Shown piece after piece: positions 1 through 8,881 of a stretch of DNA of 64,000 nucleotides. Both the position numbers and the translations under genes were made by a program. Where the stretch lies: contig NZ_JAGGOO010000110.1 in assembly GCF_018614415.1 (NCBI RefSeq), positions 85,281-149,280 of the forward strand. Direction: 5' to 3'. Origin of the DNA: Streptomyces sp. ISL-12. Its GTDB lineage: Bacteria; Actinomycetota; Actinomycetes; Streptomycetales; Streptomycetaceae. The notes beneath the pieces are model-generated. The model saw only the letters and a program-made list of their open reading frames with translations, did no database searches and had not been told where the DNA came from. How positions within the stretch are numbered: position 1 is the stretch's first letter; each line of letters opens with the position of its first letter.

Positions 1-1648
1 CGCCCGTCAGGTGGGTCTTCTCGCTCCACAGGTCGGCGGTGGAGCCGTCGTCGAGGGTGTGGGTCTCGCCCTCCTGGAGCGGCCAGAACTCCTCGGTGCG
101 CACGCCCAGCAGCTCCCGGAACGCGCCCGGGTAGCCGCCCGGCCGTACGTGGTCGTGCTCGTCGACGATGCCGCTGAGGAAGGTGAGCAGCACCGAGGCG
201 CCGGCGGTGGCCGCGTCGGCGATCCGGGCGGCCGTGCGGTCCGTGACGCTGTAGAGGGTCGGCGCGATCACGGCGCGGTAGCCGTCGAGTGCGGTGTCGG
301 CGGAGACGACGTCGGCCGTCACGCCCAGCTCCCACAGCGCCCGGTACCAGCGCAGCAGCTCGCTCTGGTAGTCGAGGGCCTCGGTGGGCCGGCCGTCCTG
401 TTCGGCGGCCCACCAGGACGGATAGTCGAAGACCAGGGCGACGTCGGCGCGCACCCGGCTGCCGCGCACCTCGGCCAGGGCCTTCAGGCGCCGGCCGAGT
501 TCGACGGTGTCGCGGAACACGTCGGTGTCCCGGCCGGCGTGCGGGACCATCGCCGAGTGGTACTTCTCCGCGCCGGCCAGGGACTGCCGCCACTGGAAGA
601 ACATCACCGCGTCGGCGCCGCGCGCCACATGGGCGAGGGAGTTGCGGAACATCTCGCCGGGGCCCTTCGGCCGGTTGCGGGGCTGCCAGTTGACCGCGGA
701 CGTGGAGTGTTCCATGAGGATCCAGGGGGCGCCGCCCGCGACGCCGCGGCTGAGGTCGGCGGAGAGGGCGAGTTCGATGTGCGCCTCGGGGTCCGCGGCG
801 ACCAGGTAGTGGTCGTTGGCCACCACGTCCATCTCGGCCGACCAGGAGAAGTAGTCCACCCACTTGTTGCGGGTGTTCATCATGAAGTTGGTGGTCGTGG
901 GCACGTGCGGGGTGACCTGGCGCAGTACGTCGCGCAGTGCCCGGTAGTGGGCCAGGTGCTCGTCGGAGGAGAAGCGCGCGAAGTCGAGCCGCTGGGTGGG
1001 GTTGACGAAGGTCGGCGCGGCCAGCGGCGGCAGGACCTCGTCGAACGTGTCGTAACGCTGGGACCAGAAGGCTGTTCCCCAGGCCGCGTTGAGGGCGTCG
1101 ACGGTGCCGTAACGCTTCTCCAGCCAGGCGCGGAACGCGGTGGCCGAGGCGTCGGAGTAGTCGTGCGGGACGTGGCAGCCCAGTTCGTTGTCCACGTGCC
1201 ACAGCGCGAGGGCGGGGTGGTCGCCGTAGCGCTCGGCCATGGTGCGGGTCATGCGGAGCGCGTACGCGCGGAAGACGGGCGAGGCGATGGCGTACGACTG
1301 GCGGGCGCCCTGGTGCAGCACGGTGCCCTCGGCGGTGCGGGGCAGGATCTCCGGGTGCGCGCGGGTCAGCCAGGGCGGGGGTGAGGCCGTGGCGGTGGCG
1401 AGGGCGACGCGGATACCGGCCGCGTGCAGCCGGTCCAGGACCTGGTCGAGCCAGGCGAAGTCGTGGACGCCCTCGCGCGGTTCGAGCAGGGCCCAGGAGA
1501 AGATGCCGACGCTGAGCAGGCCGACGCCGGCCTCACGCATCAGCTCGATGTCCTCCAGCTGGATGTCCAGGGGCCATTGCTCGGGGTTGTAGTCACCGCC
1601 GTAGGCGATGCCGGGGACGTCGAGGGGCCAGGGCTGTCGGGTCGTCAT
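1..1648 (-). CDS. GH42-type beta-galactosidase (partial, 3' end beyond window)
   Basis: Hydrolyses terminal beta-galactosides, probably in the cytoplasm because no signal peptide is visible. The reverse-strand translation begins MTTRQPWPLDVPGIAYGGDY, followed by the GH42 signature NPEQWP. The predicted acid/base Glu lies in HVDNELGCH (about residue 155) and the nucleophile Glu in ILMEHSTS (about residue 313). Both are where GH42 expects them. About 549 codons are present and the C-terminal domain is cut off by the window edge. The ATG has a purine-rich GAGGATCGGG upstream. It lies 46 nt downstream of the LysR gene on the same strand, but nothing shows functional linkage. Family assignment is secure; substrate is not. 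Confidence 0.9.
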   Translation of the reverse strand, partial: MTTRQPWPLDVPGIAYGGDYNPEQWPLDIQLEDIELMREAGVGLLSVGIFSWALLEPREGVHDFAWLDQVLDRLHAAGIRVALATATASPPPWLTRAHPEILPRTAEGTVLHQGARQSYAIASPVFRAYALRMTRTMAERYGDHPALALWHVDNELGCHVPHDYSDASATAFRAWLEKRYGTVDALNAAWGTAFWSQRYDTFDEVLPPLAAPTFVNPTQRLDFARFSSDEHLAHYRALRDVLRQVTPHVPTTTNFMMNTRNKWVDYFSWSAEMDVVANDHYLVAADPEAHIELALSADLSRGVAGGAPWILMEHSTSAVNWQPRNRPKGPGEMFRNSLAHVARGADAVMFFQWRQSLAGAEKYHSAMVPHAGRDTDVFRDTVELGRRLKALAEVRGSRVRADVALVFDYPSWWAAEQDGRPTEALDYQSELLRWYRALWELGVTADVVSADTALDGYRAVIAPTLYSVTDRTAARIADAATAGASVLLTFLSGIVDEHDHVRPGGYPGAFRELLGVRTEEFWPLQEGETHTLDDGSTADLWSEKTHLTG

Positions 1649-1694
1649 CTGCCCGATCCTCGCAGCAAGATCGGCCCGGGGCGAGGGTGCGTGA

Positions 1695-2612
1695 TCACCC
1701 CTCGGGCACGTCGGCCAGCAGCCGTCCGACCCGGGCGGCCGTCTCGCGCAGCCAGATGTGGGCCGCGTCGTGGGTGTGCACCGGGTGCCACCACAGCGCC
1801 TCCCGCAGCGGCACCGCCTCGTACGGCGGCTCCACGGTCCGTACGGCGGCCAGCGGGGCCAGCAGCCGGGCCAGGCGGGCCTGGACCAGGGCGATACGGC
1901 GGGTGCCGGCCACCAGCAGGGGCAGCAACTGGAAGCTGTCGACGGAGACTTCGGCGTGCGGCTCGATGCCGAGCATGCCGAGCTGGCGTACGGCCGGGGC
2001 GTCGTAGGTGCGCAGGTAGGTGACCCAGGGCAGCCGGGAGAGGTCGTCCTCGGTGAGCCGGTCGCCGACGTCCGGGTGGTCCGCGCAGACGAGGAAGACC
2101 CAGCGGTCGTCGTAGAGGTCGGTGGCGGGGAAGCCGCTGATGACGCCGTGCGGCATGAGCAGGCCGTCGGTGGCGCTGAGCAGGGTCGCGGTGTCGTCGG
2201 TCACGCCGGACGGGGTCTGGGTGAAGCGCAGCCGGATGCCGGGGGCCTCCTCGTGCACGACGCGGGCCAGCGCGGTGCCGAAGACGGCGACGGCGTAGTC
2301 GGAGGCGAACAGCCGGAACTCGCGCCTCTCCGCGGCCGGGTCGAAGTCGGCCTGGCTGGCGAAGAGGCGTTCCAGCACGTCGTAGGCGGTGGCGGTGCGG
2401 TCCAGGAGGACCTGGCCGAGGGCGGTGAGTTCGTAGTGGCCGCCGACGCGGGCGAGCAGGTCGTCGGAGAAGTGGCGGCGCAGCCGGGCCAGGGCCGCGC
2501 TCATGGCGGGCTGGCTGAGTCCGACGCGCTGCCCGGCGCGGGTGACGTTGCGTTCCTCCAGCAGGGCGCGCAGGGCGACGACGAGGTTGAGGTCGAGGCG
2601 GGCGAGGTTCAC
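1695..2612 (-). CDS. LysR-family transcriptional regulator (NodD/PcpR-like)
   Basis: A DNA-binding regulator of 305 aa. The N-terminal winged HTH reads LDLNLVVALRALLEERNVTR then LSQPAMSAALARLR, and an effector-binding domain occupies the rest. The GTG start at 2612 was preferred because GGGAG precedes it and it gives the usual LysR N-terminus; a longer frame to 2726 would add 38 atypical residues and run into the operator. It is divergent from the seven-gene catabolic operon starting at 2787, with a long dyad between them. It is therefore the likely activator of that operon and autoregulated, with a pathway intermediate as the probable inducer. The first two points are inferred from layout; the inducer is a guess from family habit. 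Confidence 0.9.
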   Translation of the reverse strand: MNLARLDLNLVVALRALLEERNVTRAGQRVGLSQPAMSAALARLRRHFSDDLLARVGGHYELTALGQVLLDRTATAYDVLERLFASQADFDPAAERREFRLFASDYAVAVFGTALARVVHEEAPGIRLRFTQTPSGVTDDTATLLSATDGLLMPHGVISGFPATDLYDDRWVFLVCADHPDVGDRLTEDDLSRLPWVTYLRTYDAPAVRQLGMLGIEPHAEVSVDSFQLLPLLVAGTRRIALVQARLARLLAPLAAVRTVEPPYEAVPLREALWWHPVHTHDAAHIWLRETAARVGRLLADVPEG

Positions 2613-2695
2613 CGGGCGCTCCCTTGCATCCGTTGCTTCCGCTGTTTCCGTCGCTTGCGCTTGCTGTCCCTGCCTCCACGGCTCCGACCAGTGAG

Positions 2696-2734
2696 AATAG
2701 ATCACATGGATGGCCGCTATCCACACAATCTATT
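2696..2734. promoter_or_regulatory. 39-bp dyad, probable LysR operator
   Basis: AATAGAT caca TGGAT, a 7-nt centre, ATCCA caca ATCTATT. The outer arms (2696-2702 and 2728-2734) and inner arms (2707-2711 and 2719-2723) are both perfect inverted repeats about position 2715. It lies in the divergent region between the LysR gene and the catabolic operon and is AT-rich against its surroundings. LysR regulators typically bind such interrupted dyads next to the promoter they activate. Confidence 0.7.
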
Positions 2735-2786
2735 TCCCTGATCACGGGCGGCGGGTCCAGATTAGTGCCACCGCAATCAGGAGGAC

Positions 2787-3806
2787 ATGTCCGTGAAACC
2801 TGAACCCTCGTCGCCCTCGGCACCGTCGCCCGCGCTCTTCGCGGGTCCCTTCGCCCTCGGCACGCTGTCGGCCCCGGACGGGCCGGCCTTCCCCGCCCTC
2901 GTCACCCCCGATCGCCAGGCGCTCGATCTGCGGGCCGCCCTCGGCGACGACCGGCTGACCACCCGGGAACTGCTGGAGAGTTGGGAGTCCGCGCTGCCGC
3001 GGCTGCGGGCGCTGGCCGGTGACGCCGGTCAGGTCCGGCGGCCGCTGGCCGAGTTCCGGGTGCACGCGCCCATCGAGCCGCGCCAGGTGTTCCAGTCCGG
3101 GGCGAACTACCGGCAGCACGTCATCGACCTGCACGTCGCGCACCGTGCCCCGGGTGACGACCGGCCCGAGGCGGAGCGGCGTGCGGAGGCCGCCGAGATC
3201 ATGGACCGGCGGGCGGCGCGCGACCTGCCGTACGTGTTCATCGGCCTGCCGAGCGCGATCACCGGCCCGTACGACGACGTCGTCCTGCCCGCCTGGGCCG
3301 AACAGCCCGACTGGGAACTGGAGTTGGCGGCGGTCATCGGCCGGCCGGCCCACCGGGTGTCCGTCGCGGAGGCGCTGGACCACGTCGCCGGGTACACGAT
3401 CGCCAACGACCTGACCGACCGCGCCACCGTCTTCCGCCGGGACATGCCGCAGATCGGCACCGACTGGCTGCGCAGCAAGAACGCCCCCGGGTTCACCCCG
3501 CTCGGCCCGTGGATCGTGCCCGCCGAGTCGGTCACCGACCCCGGCGACCTGCGCCTCGTACTCAAGCTGAACGGCGAGACCATGCAGGACGAGTCCACCG
3601 CGGACATGCTCTTCAGCCTGGCGCGCATGGTCTCCTACGCCTCGCAGACCGCCCGGCTCCTCCCCGGCGACCTGGTGCTCACCGGCTCCCCGGCCGGCAA
3701 CGGCATGCACTGGGGCCGGCTGCTGCGCGACGGCGACGTGATGGACGCCTCCATCACCGGGCTCGGCGCCCAGCGCACCCGGTGCGTCGCCGAGGAGGCG
3801 TCGTGA
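2787..3806 (+). CDS. Fumarylacetoacetate hydrolase (FAH) family protein
   Basis: First gene of the catabolic operon, 339 aa. The FAH fold catalyses C-C bond hydrolysis, decarboxylation or hydration of 2-oxo acids produced after ring cleavage. The visible FAH core includes FQSGANYRQHV, the metal-binding E-x-E in DWELELAAVIG, a downstream GYTIANDLTDR and the closing LLPGDLVLTGSPAG. The ATG follows AGGAGG closely. It overlaps the next gene by 4 nt (GTGA), indicating translational coupling. A second FAH homologue (7910-8881) lies in the same operon, so the two probably act at different steps. The exact substrate cannot be read from sequence. Confidence 0.88.
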   Translation: MSVKPEPSSPSAPSPALFAGPFALGTLSAPDGPAFPALVTPDRQALDLRAALGDDRLTTRELLESWESALPRLRALAGDAGQVRRPLAEFRVHAPIEPRQVFQSGANYRQHVIDLHVAHRAPGDDRPEAERRAEAAEIMDRRAARDLPYVFIGLPSAITGPYDDVVLPAWAEQPDWELELAAVIGRPAHRVSVAEALDHVAGYTIANDLTDRATVFRRDMPQIGTDWLRSKNAPGFTPLGPWIVPAESVTDPGDLRLVLKLNGETMQDESTADMLFSLARMVSYASQTARLLPGDLVLTGSPAGNGMHWGRLLRDGDVMDASITGLGAQRTRCVAEEAS

Positions 3807-4765
3807 CCCCGGACCGCACCGACCCGGAGGGCTCGATCGCCCGGGCGGCGAAGGCGTACTCCAACTGGGGCCGCTGGGGCGCGGACGACGTGCTCGGCAC
3901 CTTGAACTTCCTCGACGAGGCCAAGCGCCGCGAGGGCGCCGCACTGGTCCGGCGGGGCGTGAGCTTCTCCCTGTCGCAGCGCTTCGACATGGACGGCCCG
4001 CAGCAGGGCTGGCGGCGGCGCACCAACCCGGTGCACACCATGCTGGACACCGGCACCGACGCGGCCCTCGGCAACCAGGGGTTCCCGCACGGCCTCGGCG
4101 GCGCCGACGACGTGATCGCGATGCCGCTGCAGTGCTCCACGCAGTGGGACGGGCTCGGGCACATCTTCGATCACGGCAAGGCGTGGAACGGGCGGGACGC
4201 GGCGCGCACGGTCACCTCGGACGGCGACCTCGTCACCGGCATCGAGCACATGGCCCCGCACGTCGCCGGGCGCGGTGTGCTGCTGGACGTCGGCCGGGTG
4301 GTCGGGGCGGACGGGGAGCTGCCCGACGGCTTCGCGATCACCGAGGAGCACCTGACGGCGACCGCCGAGGCGCACGGGGTGAGGGTCGGCCGCGGGGACA
4401 TCGTCGTCGTCCGCACCGGCCGGCTCACCCGGGCCCGCCGTGCGGGCTGGGGCGAGTACGCGGGCGGTCCGGCACCCGGACTGTCGTTCACCACGGCCGG
4501 CTGGCTGCACCGCACCGAGATCGCCGCGATCGCCACCGACACCTGGGGTTTCGAGGTCCGCCCCAACGAGTTCGAGCACGCCTTCCAGCCGCTGCACCAG
4601 GTCGCCATCCCCAACATGGGCCTGCTGATCGGGGAGATGTGGGACCCGGACGCGCTCGCCGAGGACTGCGCGGCCGACGGCGAGTACGCCTTCTGGCTCA
4701 CCGCCGCTCCCCTGCCCGTCACCGGCGCGGTCGGCTCCCCCGTCAACCCGATCGCCGTCAAGTAG
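3803..4765 (+). CDS. Cyclase-family (kynurenine formamidase-like) hydrolase
   Basis: A 320-aa PF04199-type protein. This family contains metal-dependent hydrolases such as kynurenine formamidase and isatin hydrolase. The signature region reads CSTQWDGLGHIFD, a variant of the family HxGTHxD motif in which Gln-Trp replaces the first conserved residues. Further support comes from RGDIVVVRTG and the C-terminal HQVAIPNMGLLIGEMWD. The GTG start at 3803 overlaps the upstream stop by 4 nt and follows GAGGAGG. In this operon it could open an amide or lactone-like intermediate. Function within the pathway is inferred only from company. Confidence 0.82.
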   Translation: MTPDRTDPEGSIARAAKAYSNWGRWGADDVLGTLNFLDEAKRREGAALVRRGVSFSLSQRFDMDGPQQGWRRRTNPVHTMLDTGTDAALGNQGFPHGLGGADDVIAMPLQCSTQWDGLGHIFDHGKAWNGRDAARTVTSDGDLVTGIEHMAPHVAGRGVLLDVGRVVGADGELPDGFAITEEHLTATAEAHGVRVGRGDIVVVRTGRLTRARRAGWGEYAGGPAPGLSFTTAGWLHRTEIAAIATDTWGFEVRPNEFEHAFQPLHQVAIPNMGLLIGEMWDPDALAEDCAADGEYAFWLTAAPLPVTGAVGSPVNPIAVK

Positions 4766-4789
4766 CCGGTGCAACGAAGGAGTTCCCCC

Positions 4790-5920
4790 ATGAGCGAAGC
4801 CCGCACGGTCCTGGTGATCGGCGGCGGTGCGGCCGGCAACGCCGTGACGGTCCTGCTGCGCCGCGCCGGTGTCACCGTGTCCCTGGTCGAGGCCAGGGAC
4901 GACTGGAACGCGACCCGCGGCTCCGGCATCACCCTCCAGGGCAACGCCCTGCGCGTCCTGCGCGAACTGGGCGTCTGGGACCAGGTGGAGGCGTCCGGCT
5001 TCGGTTTCGGTTCGCTGGGCATCACCACCCCCGACGGCACCGTCCTGCACGTCCAGGACGACCTGCGCACCGGCGGCGACGACCTGCCCGCCACCGTCGG
5101 CATGCAACGGCCCCGGCTCCAGCAGATCCTCATCGAGGCGGTGCGCGCCAGTGGCGCGTCGGTCCGCCTGGGCACCACCGCCGAGATCCTGCACCAGGAC
5201 GCCGACGGCGTCCGCGTCCGCCTGAGCGACGGCTCCGAGCACCGCTACGACCTGGTGGTCGCCGCCGACGGCATGGGCTCCGCGACCCGGGCCGCGATCG
5301 GCATCACCGACAAGCCGGAGCCGACCGGCATGGCCATCTGGCGGGTCGCCGTGCCACGTCCGGCGGGCGTGACCCGTACCGACGTCGCCTACGGCGGCCC
5401 GGCCTACATCGCCGGCTACTGCCCCACCAGCGAGACGACGATCTACGCGTACGTCGTCGAGGACAACCGCGACCGCGCCGCCATCCCGCCGGACACGTAC
5501 GCGGACGAGATGCGGCGCCTCACCGGCCACTACGGCGGCCACTGGCCGGAGATCACCGCGCACATCACCGACCCGGCCGGGGTCAACTACACGTGGTTCG
5601 ACCGGATGCTGGTGGAGGGCTCCTGGCACCGCGGCCGGGTCGTGCTGGCCGGTGACGCCGCGCACTGCTGTCCGCCCACCCTCGCGCAGGGCGCCGCGAT
5701 GTCCCTGGAGGACGCCTGGGTGCTGGCGCAGCTGCTCACCGCCGCCGACACCTGGGACGACGCGCTGTTCCAGGCCTACTACGAGCGGCGGATCACCCGG
5801 GTGCGGGCGGTCGTCGAGGCGTCCGTCCAGATCGGGCGGTGGCAGCTCGACGGGGTGCGCGACGCCGACGTCCCGGGCCTGATGGCCCGCACCATGACCG
5901 TGCTCCGGGAGCTGCCGTGA
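4790..5920 (+). CDS. FAD-dependent aromatic monooxygenase
   Basis: A 376-aa class A flavoprotein hydroxylase (FAD_binding_3, UbiH/PHBH-like). The dinucleotide-binding motif VIGGGAAGNAV sits at the N-terminus, the central DG motif appears as YDLVVAADGMGSATR, and the FAD ribityl-binding motif is VVLAGDAAHCCPP. Such enzymes use NAD(P)H and O2 to hydroxylate an aromatic ring. ATG at 4790 was chosen because AAGGAG precedes it; seven more codons upstream are possible. It overlaps the following amidohydrolase by 4 nt. It probably prepares the ring for the extradiol dioxygenase encoded two genes downstream. Confidence 0.88.
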   Translation: MSEARTVLVIGGGAAGNAVTVLLRRAGVTVSLVEARDDWNATRGSGITLQGNALRVLRELGVWDQVEASGFGFGSLGITTPDGTVLHVQDDLRTGGDDLPATVGMQRPRLQQILIEAVRASGASVRLGTTAEILHQDADGVRVRLSDGSEHRYDLVVAADGMGSATRAAIGITDKPEPTGMAIWRVAVPRPAGVTRTDVAYGGPAYIAGYCPTSETTIYAYVVEDNRDRAAIPPDTYADEMRRLTGHYGGHWPEITAHITDPAGVNYTWFDRMLVEGSWHRGRVVLAGDAAHCCPPTLAQGAAMSLEDAWVLAQLLTAADTWDDALFQAYYERRITRVRAVVEASVQIGRWQLDGVRDADVPGLMARTMTVLRELP

Positions 5921-6936
5921 ACACCGCGGAAACGTACGGGCCGGCGCCCACCGTCGACGTGCACGCGCACGTCCTGCTGCCCGAGGTGGAGGCCCTGGTC
6001 GACGGCGCCCCGGGGCTCGCCGAGGCACGCGCGCTGGACGCCCGCCGCAACGGGCCCGCCGCCCTCGCCGTCAGCGGCCCGATGGTCCGCGACCGCCTCC
6101 CGAGGCTGACCGACGTGACCGTGCGGCTCGCGGCGATGGACGCCCAGGGCGTCGACGTCCAACTGGTCAGCCCCTCCCCCTCGCACTACCACTACTGGGC
6201 CGACGAGGAACTCGCCGGCAAGGTGTTCCGGCTGGCCAACGAGGCGACGGCAGCGCACTGTTCGGCCGCGCCCGGCCGGCTGCGCGGGCTGGGACTCGCC
6301 CCGCTCCAGCATCCGGCGCTCGCGGTCCGGGCCCTCGACCACGCCCTGGAGCAGGGCCTCGCCGGGGTGGAGATCTCCAGCCACGCCCCCGGCCGGGAGC
6401 TGTCCGACCCCGCCTACGAGCCCTTCTGGTCCCGGGCCGAGGAGACCGGCGCGCTGGTCTTCCTGCACCCCTTCGGCTGCACCCTCGACGAACGCCTCGA
6501 CCAGTGGTACCTGTCCAACACCGTCGGACAGCCGGTCGAGAACGCCGTCGCCCTCTCCCACCTGATCTTCTCCGGGGTCCTCGACCGCCACCCGGACCTG
6601 ACGCTGATCGCCGCGCACGGCGGCGGCTATCTGCCCACCCACATCGGCCGCTCCGACCACGCCTGGTCGGCCCGCTCCGACGCGGGCGCCGGCTGCGCCC
6701 GCCTGCCCAGCAGCTACCTGAAACGGCTCTACTTCGACTCCCTCGTCCACGACCCGCACGTCCTGCGGGAGCTGGTGCGGGCCGCCGGGGCCGACCGGGT
6801 GCTGCTCGGCTCGGACTTCCCGTTCGACATGGGCACCGAGGACCCCCTCGGCGCACTGCGCGCCGCGCGGCTGTCCGAGGCCGACTTCGACGCCGTACGC
6901 GGCGGGAACGCCACCGCTCTCCTCCGGAAGGGATGA
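5917..6936 (+). CDS. ACMSD-like amidohydrolase / decarboxylase
   Basis: A 339-aa amidohydrolase_2 protein related to aminocarboxymuconate-semialdehyde decarboxylase and gamma-resorcylate decarboxylase. It shows the metal ligands of the TIM-barrel family: DVHAHV near the N-terminus, a His in IAAHGGGYLPTHIGR, and the late Asp in LLGSDFPFD. The GTG start overlaps the preceding stop (GTGA). These enzymes do non-oxidative decarboxylation (ACMSD) or hydration (oxalomesaconate hydratase). Next to a flavin hydroxylase and a ring-cleavage dioxygenase, decarboxylation of a ring acid or ring-cleavage product is the likeliest role. Confidence 0.85.
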   Translation: MNTAETYGPAPTVDVHAHVLLPEVEALVDGAPGLAEARALDARRNGPAALAVSGPMVRDRLPRLTDVTVRLAAMDAQGVDVQLVSPSPSHYHYWADEELAGKVFRLANEATAAHCSAAPGRLRGLGLAPLQHPALAVRALDHALEQGLAGVEISSHAPGRELSDPAYEPFWSRAEETGALVFLHPFGCTLDERLDQWYLSNTVGQPVENAVALSHLIFSGVLDRHPDLTLIAAHGGGYLPTHIGRSDHAWSARSDAGAGCARLPSSYLKRLYFDSLVHDPHVLRELVRAAGADRVLLGSDFPFDMGTEDPLGALRAARLSEADFDAVRGGNATALLRKG

Positions 6937-6942
6937 CACACC

Positions 6943-7875
6943 ATGCGTCTGCTCACCCACCTGCGCCACGTCGACCTCGCGGTGCCCGACTACGACAAGC
7001 AGCTCGACTTCTACGCCGGCGTCTGGGGTCTGACCAAGGTCGCCGAGGACTCCGGCCTCTCCTTCCTGGCGGCCGAGGGCTCCCCCGAGCAGTACGTCGT
7101 CCGGCTGCGCAAGGCCGAGGAGAAGCGCCTCGACCTGGTCTCCTACGGGGCCGCTTCGGCCGCCGACGTGGACACGCTCGCCGAACGGCTCCTCGCGGGC
7201 GGCGTCCAGCTGATCACCCGGCCGGGCACGGTGGACACCCCCGGCGGCGGTTACGGCTTCCGGTTCTTCGACGTCGACGGCCGCACCATCGAGGTCCTGG
7301 CCGACGTCGAGGTCCGGCAGCACCGCAAGATCGAGGAGAAGGAGGCGATCCCGGTCAAGCTCTCCCACGTCGTCCTCAACTCCCCCGACCTGAACCGCAC
7401 CCGCGAGTGGTACGAGCGCCACCTCGGCTTCGCCCTGTCGGACACGCTGTCCTCCCCGCACATGGGCGAGGTCATGCACTTCATGCGGATCAGCAACCAG
7501 CACCACTCGATGGCCATCGCCCAGGGCCCGCACACCGCCCTGCACCACGTCTCCTTCGAGATGCGCGGCCTGGACGAGTACATGCGCGGCTCGGGACGGG
7601 TGATGCGCGCCGGCTTCCGGAAGATCTGGGGTCCGGGCCGGCACATGGCCGGGGACAACACGTTCACGTACTTCCTCGACCCGCACGGCAACACCGTCGA
7701 GTACACCACCGAGCTGGAGATCCTCGACGAGGACACCTGGCACCCGCACGTGTACGACTTCTCCCAGCCCGAGGTCACCGACCAGTGGGGCACGGCCAAC
7801 CCCATGAACGAACTGGTCGCCAAGGAGTCCTTCAACGACCCCGACCGCGGCGTCTTCGTCGCGCCCCCGGTCTGA
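6943..7875 (+). CDS. Extradiol-type VOC-superfamily ring-cleavage dioxygenase
   Basis: A 310-aa two-domain vicinal-oxygen-chelate protein resembling type I extradiol (catechol 2,3-) dioxygenases. The N-terminal domain starts LRHVDLAVPDYDKQLDFY. The C-terminal catalytic domain starts LSHVVLNSPDLNRTREWY and carries the three expected iron ligands: His in LSHVVLN, His in LHHVSFEM and Glu in NTVEYTTELE. It would open a catechol-type ring next to the diol, giving a coloured semialdehyde or oxo acid. That product would suit the two FAH enzymes. It begins 6 nt after the amidohydrolase, in the same operon. Substrate unknown. Confidence 0.87.
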   Translation: MRLLTHLRHVDLAVPDYDKQLDFYAGVWGLTKVAEDSGLSFLAAEGSPEQYVVRLRKAEEKRLDLVSYGAASAADVDTLAERLLAGGVQLITRPGTVDTPGGGYGFRFFDVDGRTIEVLADVEVRQHRKIEEKEAIPVKLSHVVLNSPDLNRTREWYERHLGFALSDTLSSPHMGEVMHFMRISNQHHSMAIAQGPHTALHHVSFEMRGLDEYMRGSGRVMRAGFRKIWGPGRHMAGDNTFTYFLDPHGNTVEYTTELEILDEDTWHPHVYDFSQPEVTDQWGTANPMNELVAKESFNDPDRGVFVAPPV

Positions 7876-7909
7876 TCCTCCCCCGCCTACCGGAAAGCAG
7901 AGGCGCGCC

Positions 7910-8881
7910 ATGCGTTTCGCCGCCTACGAACACCACCACGAGCGCCGGGTGGCCGTCGTGGAGGAGGACGGCACCCTCTTCCCGCTGCCCGGCGTCACCT
8001 CGCTCACCGGCCTGCTCGCCGAGACCGGCGGCCTGCCCGGGCTGCTCGCCGCCGGTGCCGCCGCGCTCGGCGCGCCGCCCGGCCCCCGGGTCTCCGGGGT
8101 ACGGCTGCTCCCTCCCCTGCGGCCCGCGTCCGTACGGGACTTCGTCACCTTCGAGGAGCACGTCGAGGGCGTACGCCGCTCCGTCGACGGCGTCGCCGGG
8201 GTGCCCGAGCAGTGGTACGCGGCGCCGACGTTCTACTTCACCAACCCGCACGCGGTCTACGGCCACCAGGACACCGTTCCGGTGCCGCCGGGCTCGGCCG
8301 TGCTCGACTTCGAGCTGGAGGTGGGCGCGGTGATCGGCCGGGAGGGCGCCGACCTCACCCCGGAGCAGGCCCGCGACCACATCGTCGGCTACACCGTGTT
8401 CAACGACTGGTCCGCGCGCGACCTCCAGGGCGCGGAGATGAAGGTGGGCCTCGGCCCCTGCAAGGGCAAGGACACCGCCACCACCCTCGGCCCGTACCTC
8501 GTCACCGCCGACGAGCTGGAGCCGTACCGGGACGGCGACGGTTTCCTGCGGCTGGCCCTGACCGCCGAGGTCAACGGGGAGAAGGTCGGTGAGGACCTGC
8601 TGTCCAACATGAGCTGGACCTTCGAGGAGATGACCGCCTACGCCTCGCGCGGCACCCGGGTCGTCCCGGGTGACGTCCTCGGCTCGGGCACCTGCGGCAA
8701 CGGCGGCTGCCTCGCCGAACTGTGGGGACGGCGGGGCGAGCGGACCCCGCCGCCGCTGCGGCCAGGCGACACCGTCACGCTCACCGTCGAGGGCCTCGGC
8801 ACCCTGGCCAACACCGTCGTACCCGGCCCGGAGCCCGTCCCGCTGCCGGCCGGACGGCGGCGTGGCCGGGAGCGGCCGTGA
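7910..8881 (+). CDS. FAH-family protein (2-oxo acid hydrolase/decarboxylase-like)
   Basis: A 323-aa full-length FAH-family enzyme and the second in this operon. The catalytic core shows VRDFVTFEEHV, the metal-binding E-x-E in LDFELEVGAVIG, GYTVFNDWSARDLQ, and GDVLGSGTCGNGGC near the end. It more closely resembles fumarylacetoacetase-type 2-oxo acid hydrolases than the first copy, which has the shorter LTGSPAG ending. It probably hydrolyses the ring-opened oxo acid to pyruvate- or fumarate-like pieces. It overlaps the downstream SDR by 4 nt. The start ATG follows AAAGCAGAGG. Confidence 0.86.
   Translation: MRFAAYEHHHERRVAVVEEDGTLFPLPGVTSLTGLLAETGGLPGLLAAGAAALGAPPGPRVSGVRLLPPLRPASVRDFVTFEEHVEGVRRSVDGVAGVPEQWYAAPTFYFTNPHAVYGHQDTVPVPPGSAVLDFELEVGAVIGREGADLTPEQARDHIVGYTVFNDWSARDLQGAEMKVGLGPCKGKDTATTLGPYLVTADELEPYRDGDGFLRLALTAEVNGEKVGEDLLSNMSWTFEEMTAYASRGTRVVPGDVLGSGTCGNGGCLAELWGRRGERTPPPLRPGDTVTLTVEGLGTLANTVVPGPEPVPLPAGRRRGRERP

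Noticed and set aside
11..1384. 457-codon + strand frame at the window start
   Set aside because: It is antisense to the GH42 beta-galactosidase, whose reverse-strand translation carries all family motifs.
3635..7911. Long minus-strand frames (797 and 710 codons) under the catabolic operon
   Set aside because: Low-complexity Gly/Val/Asp-rich translations with no motifs; the + strand genes have clear families and overlapping starts and stops.
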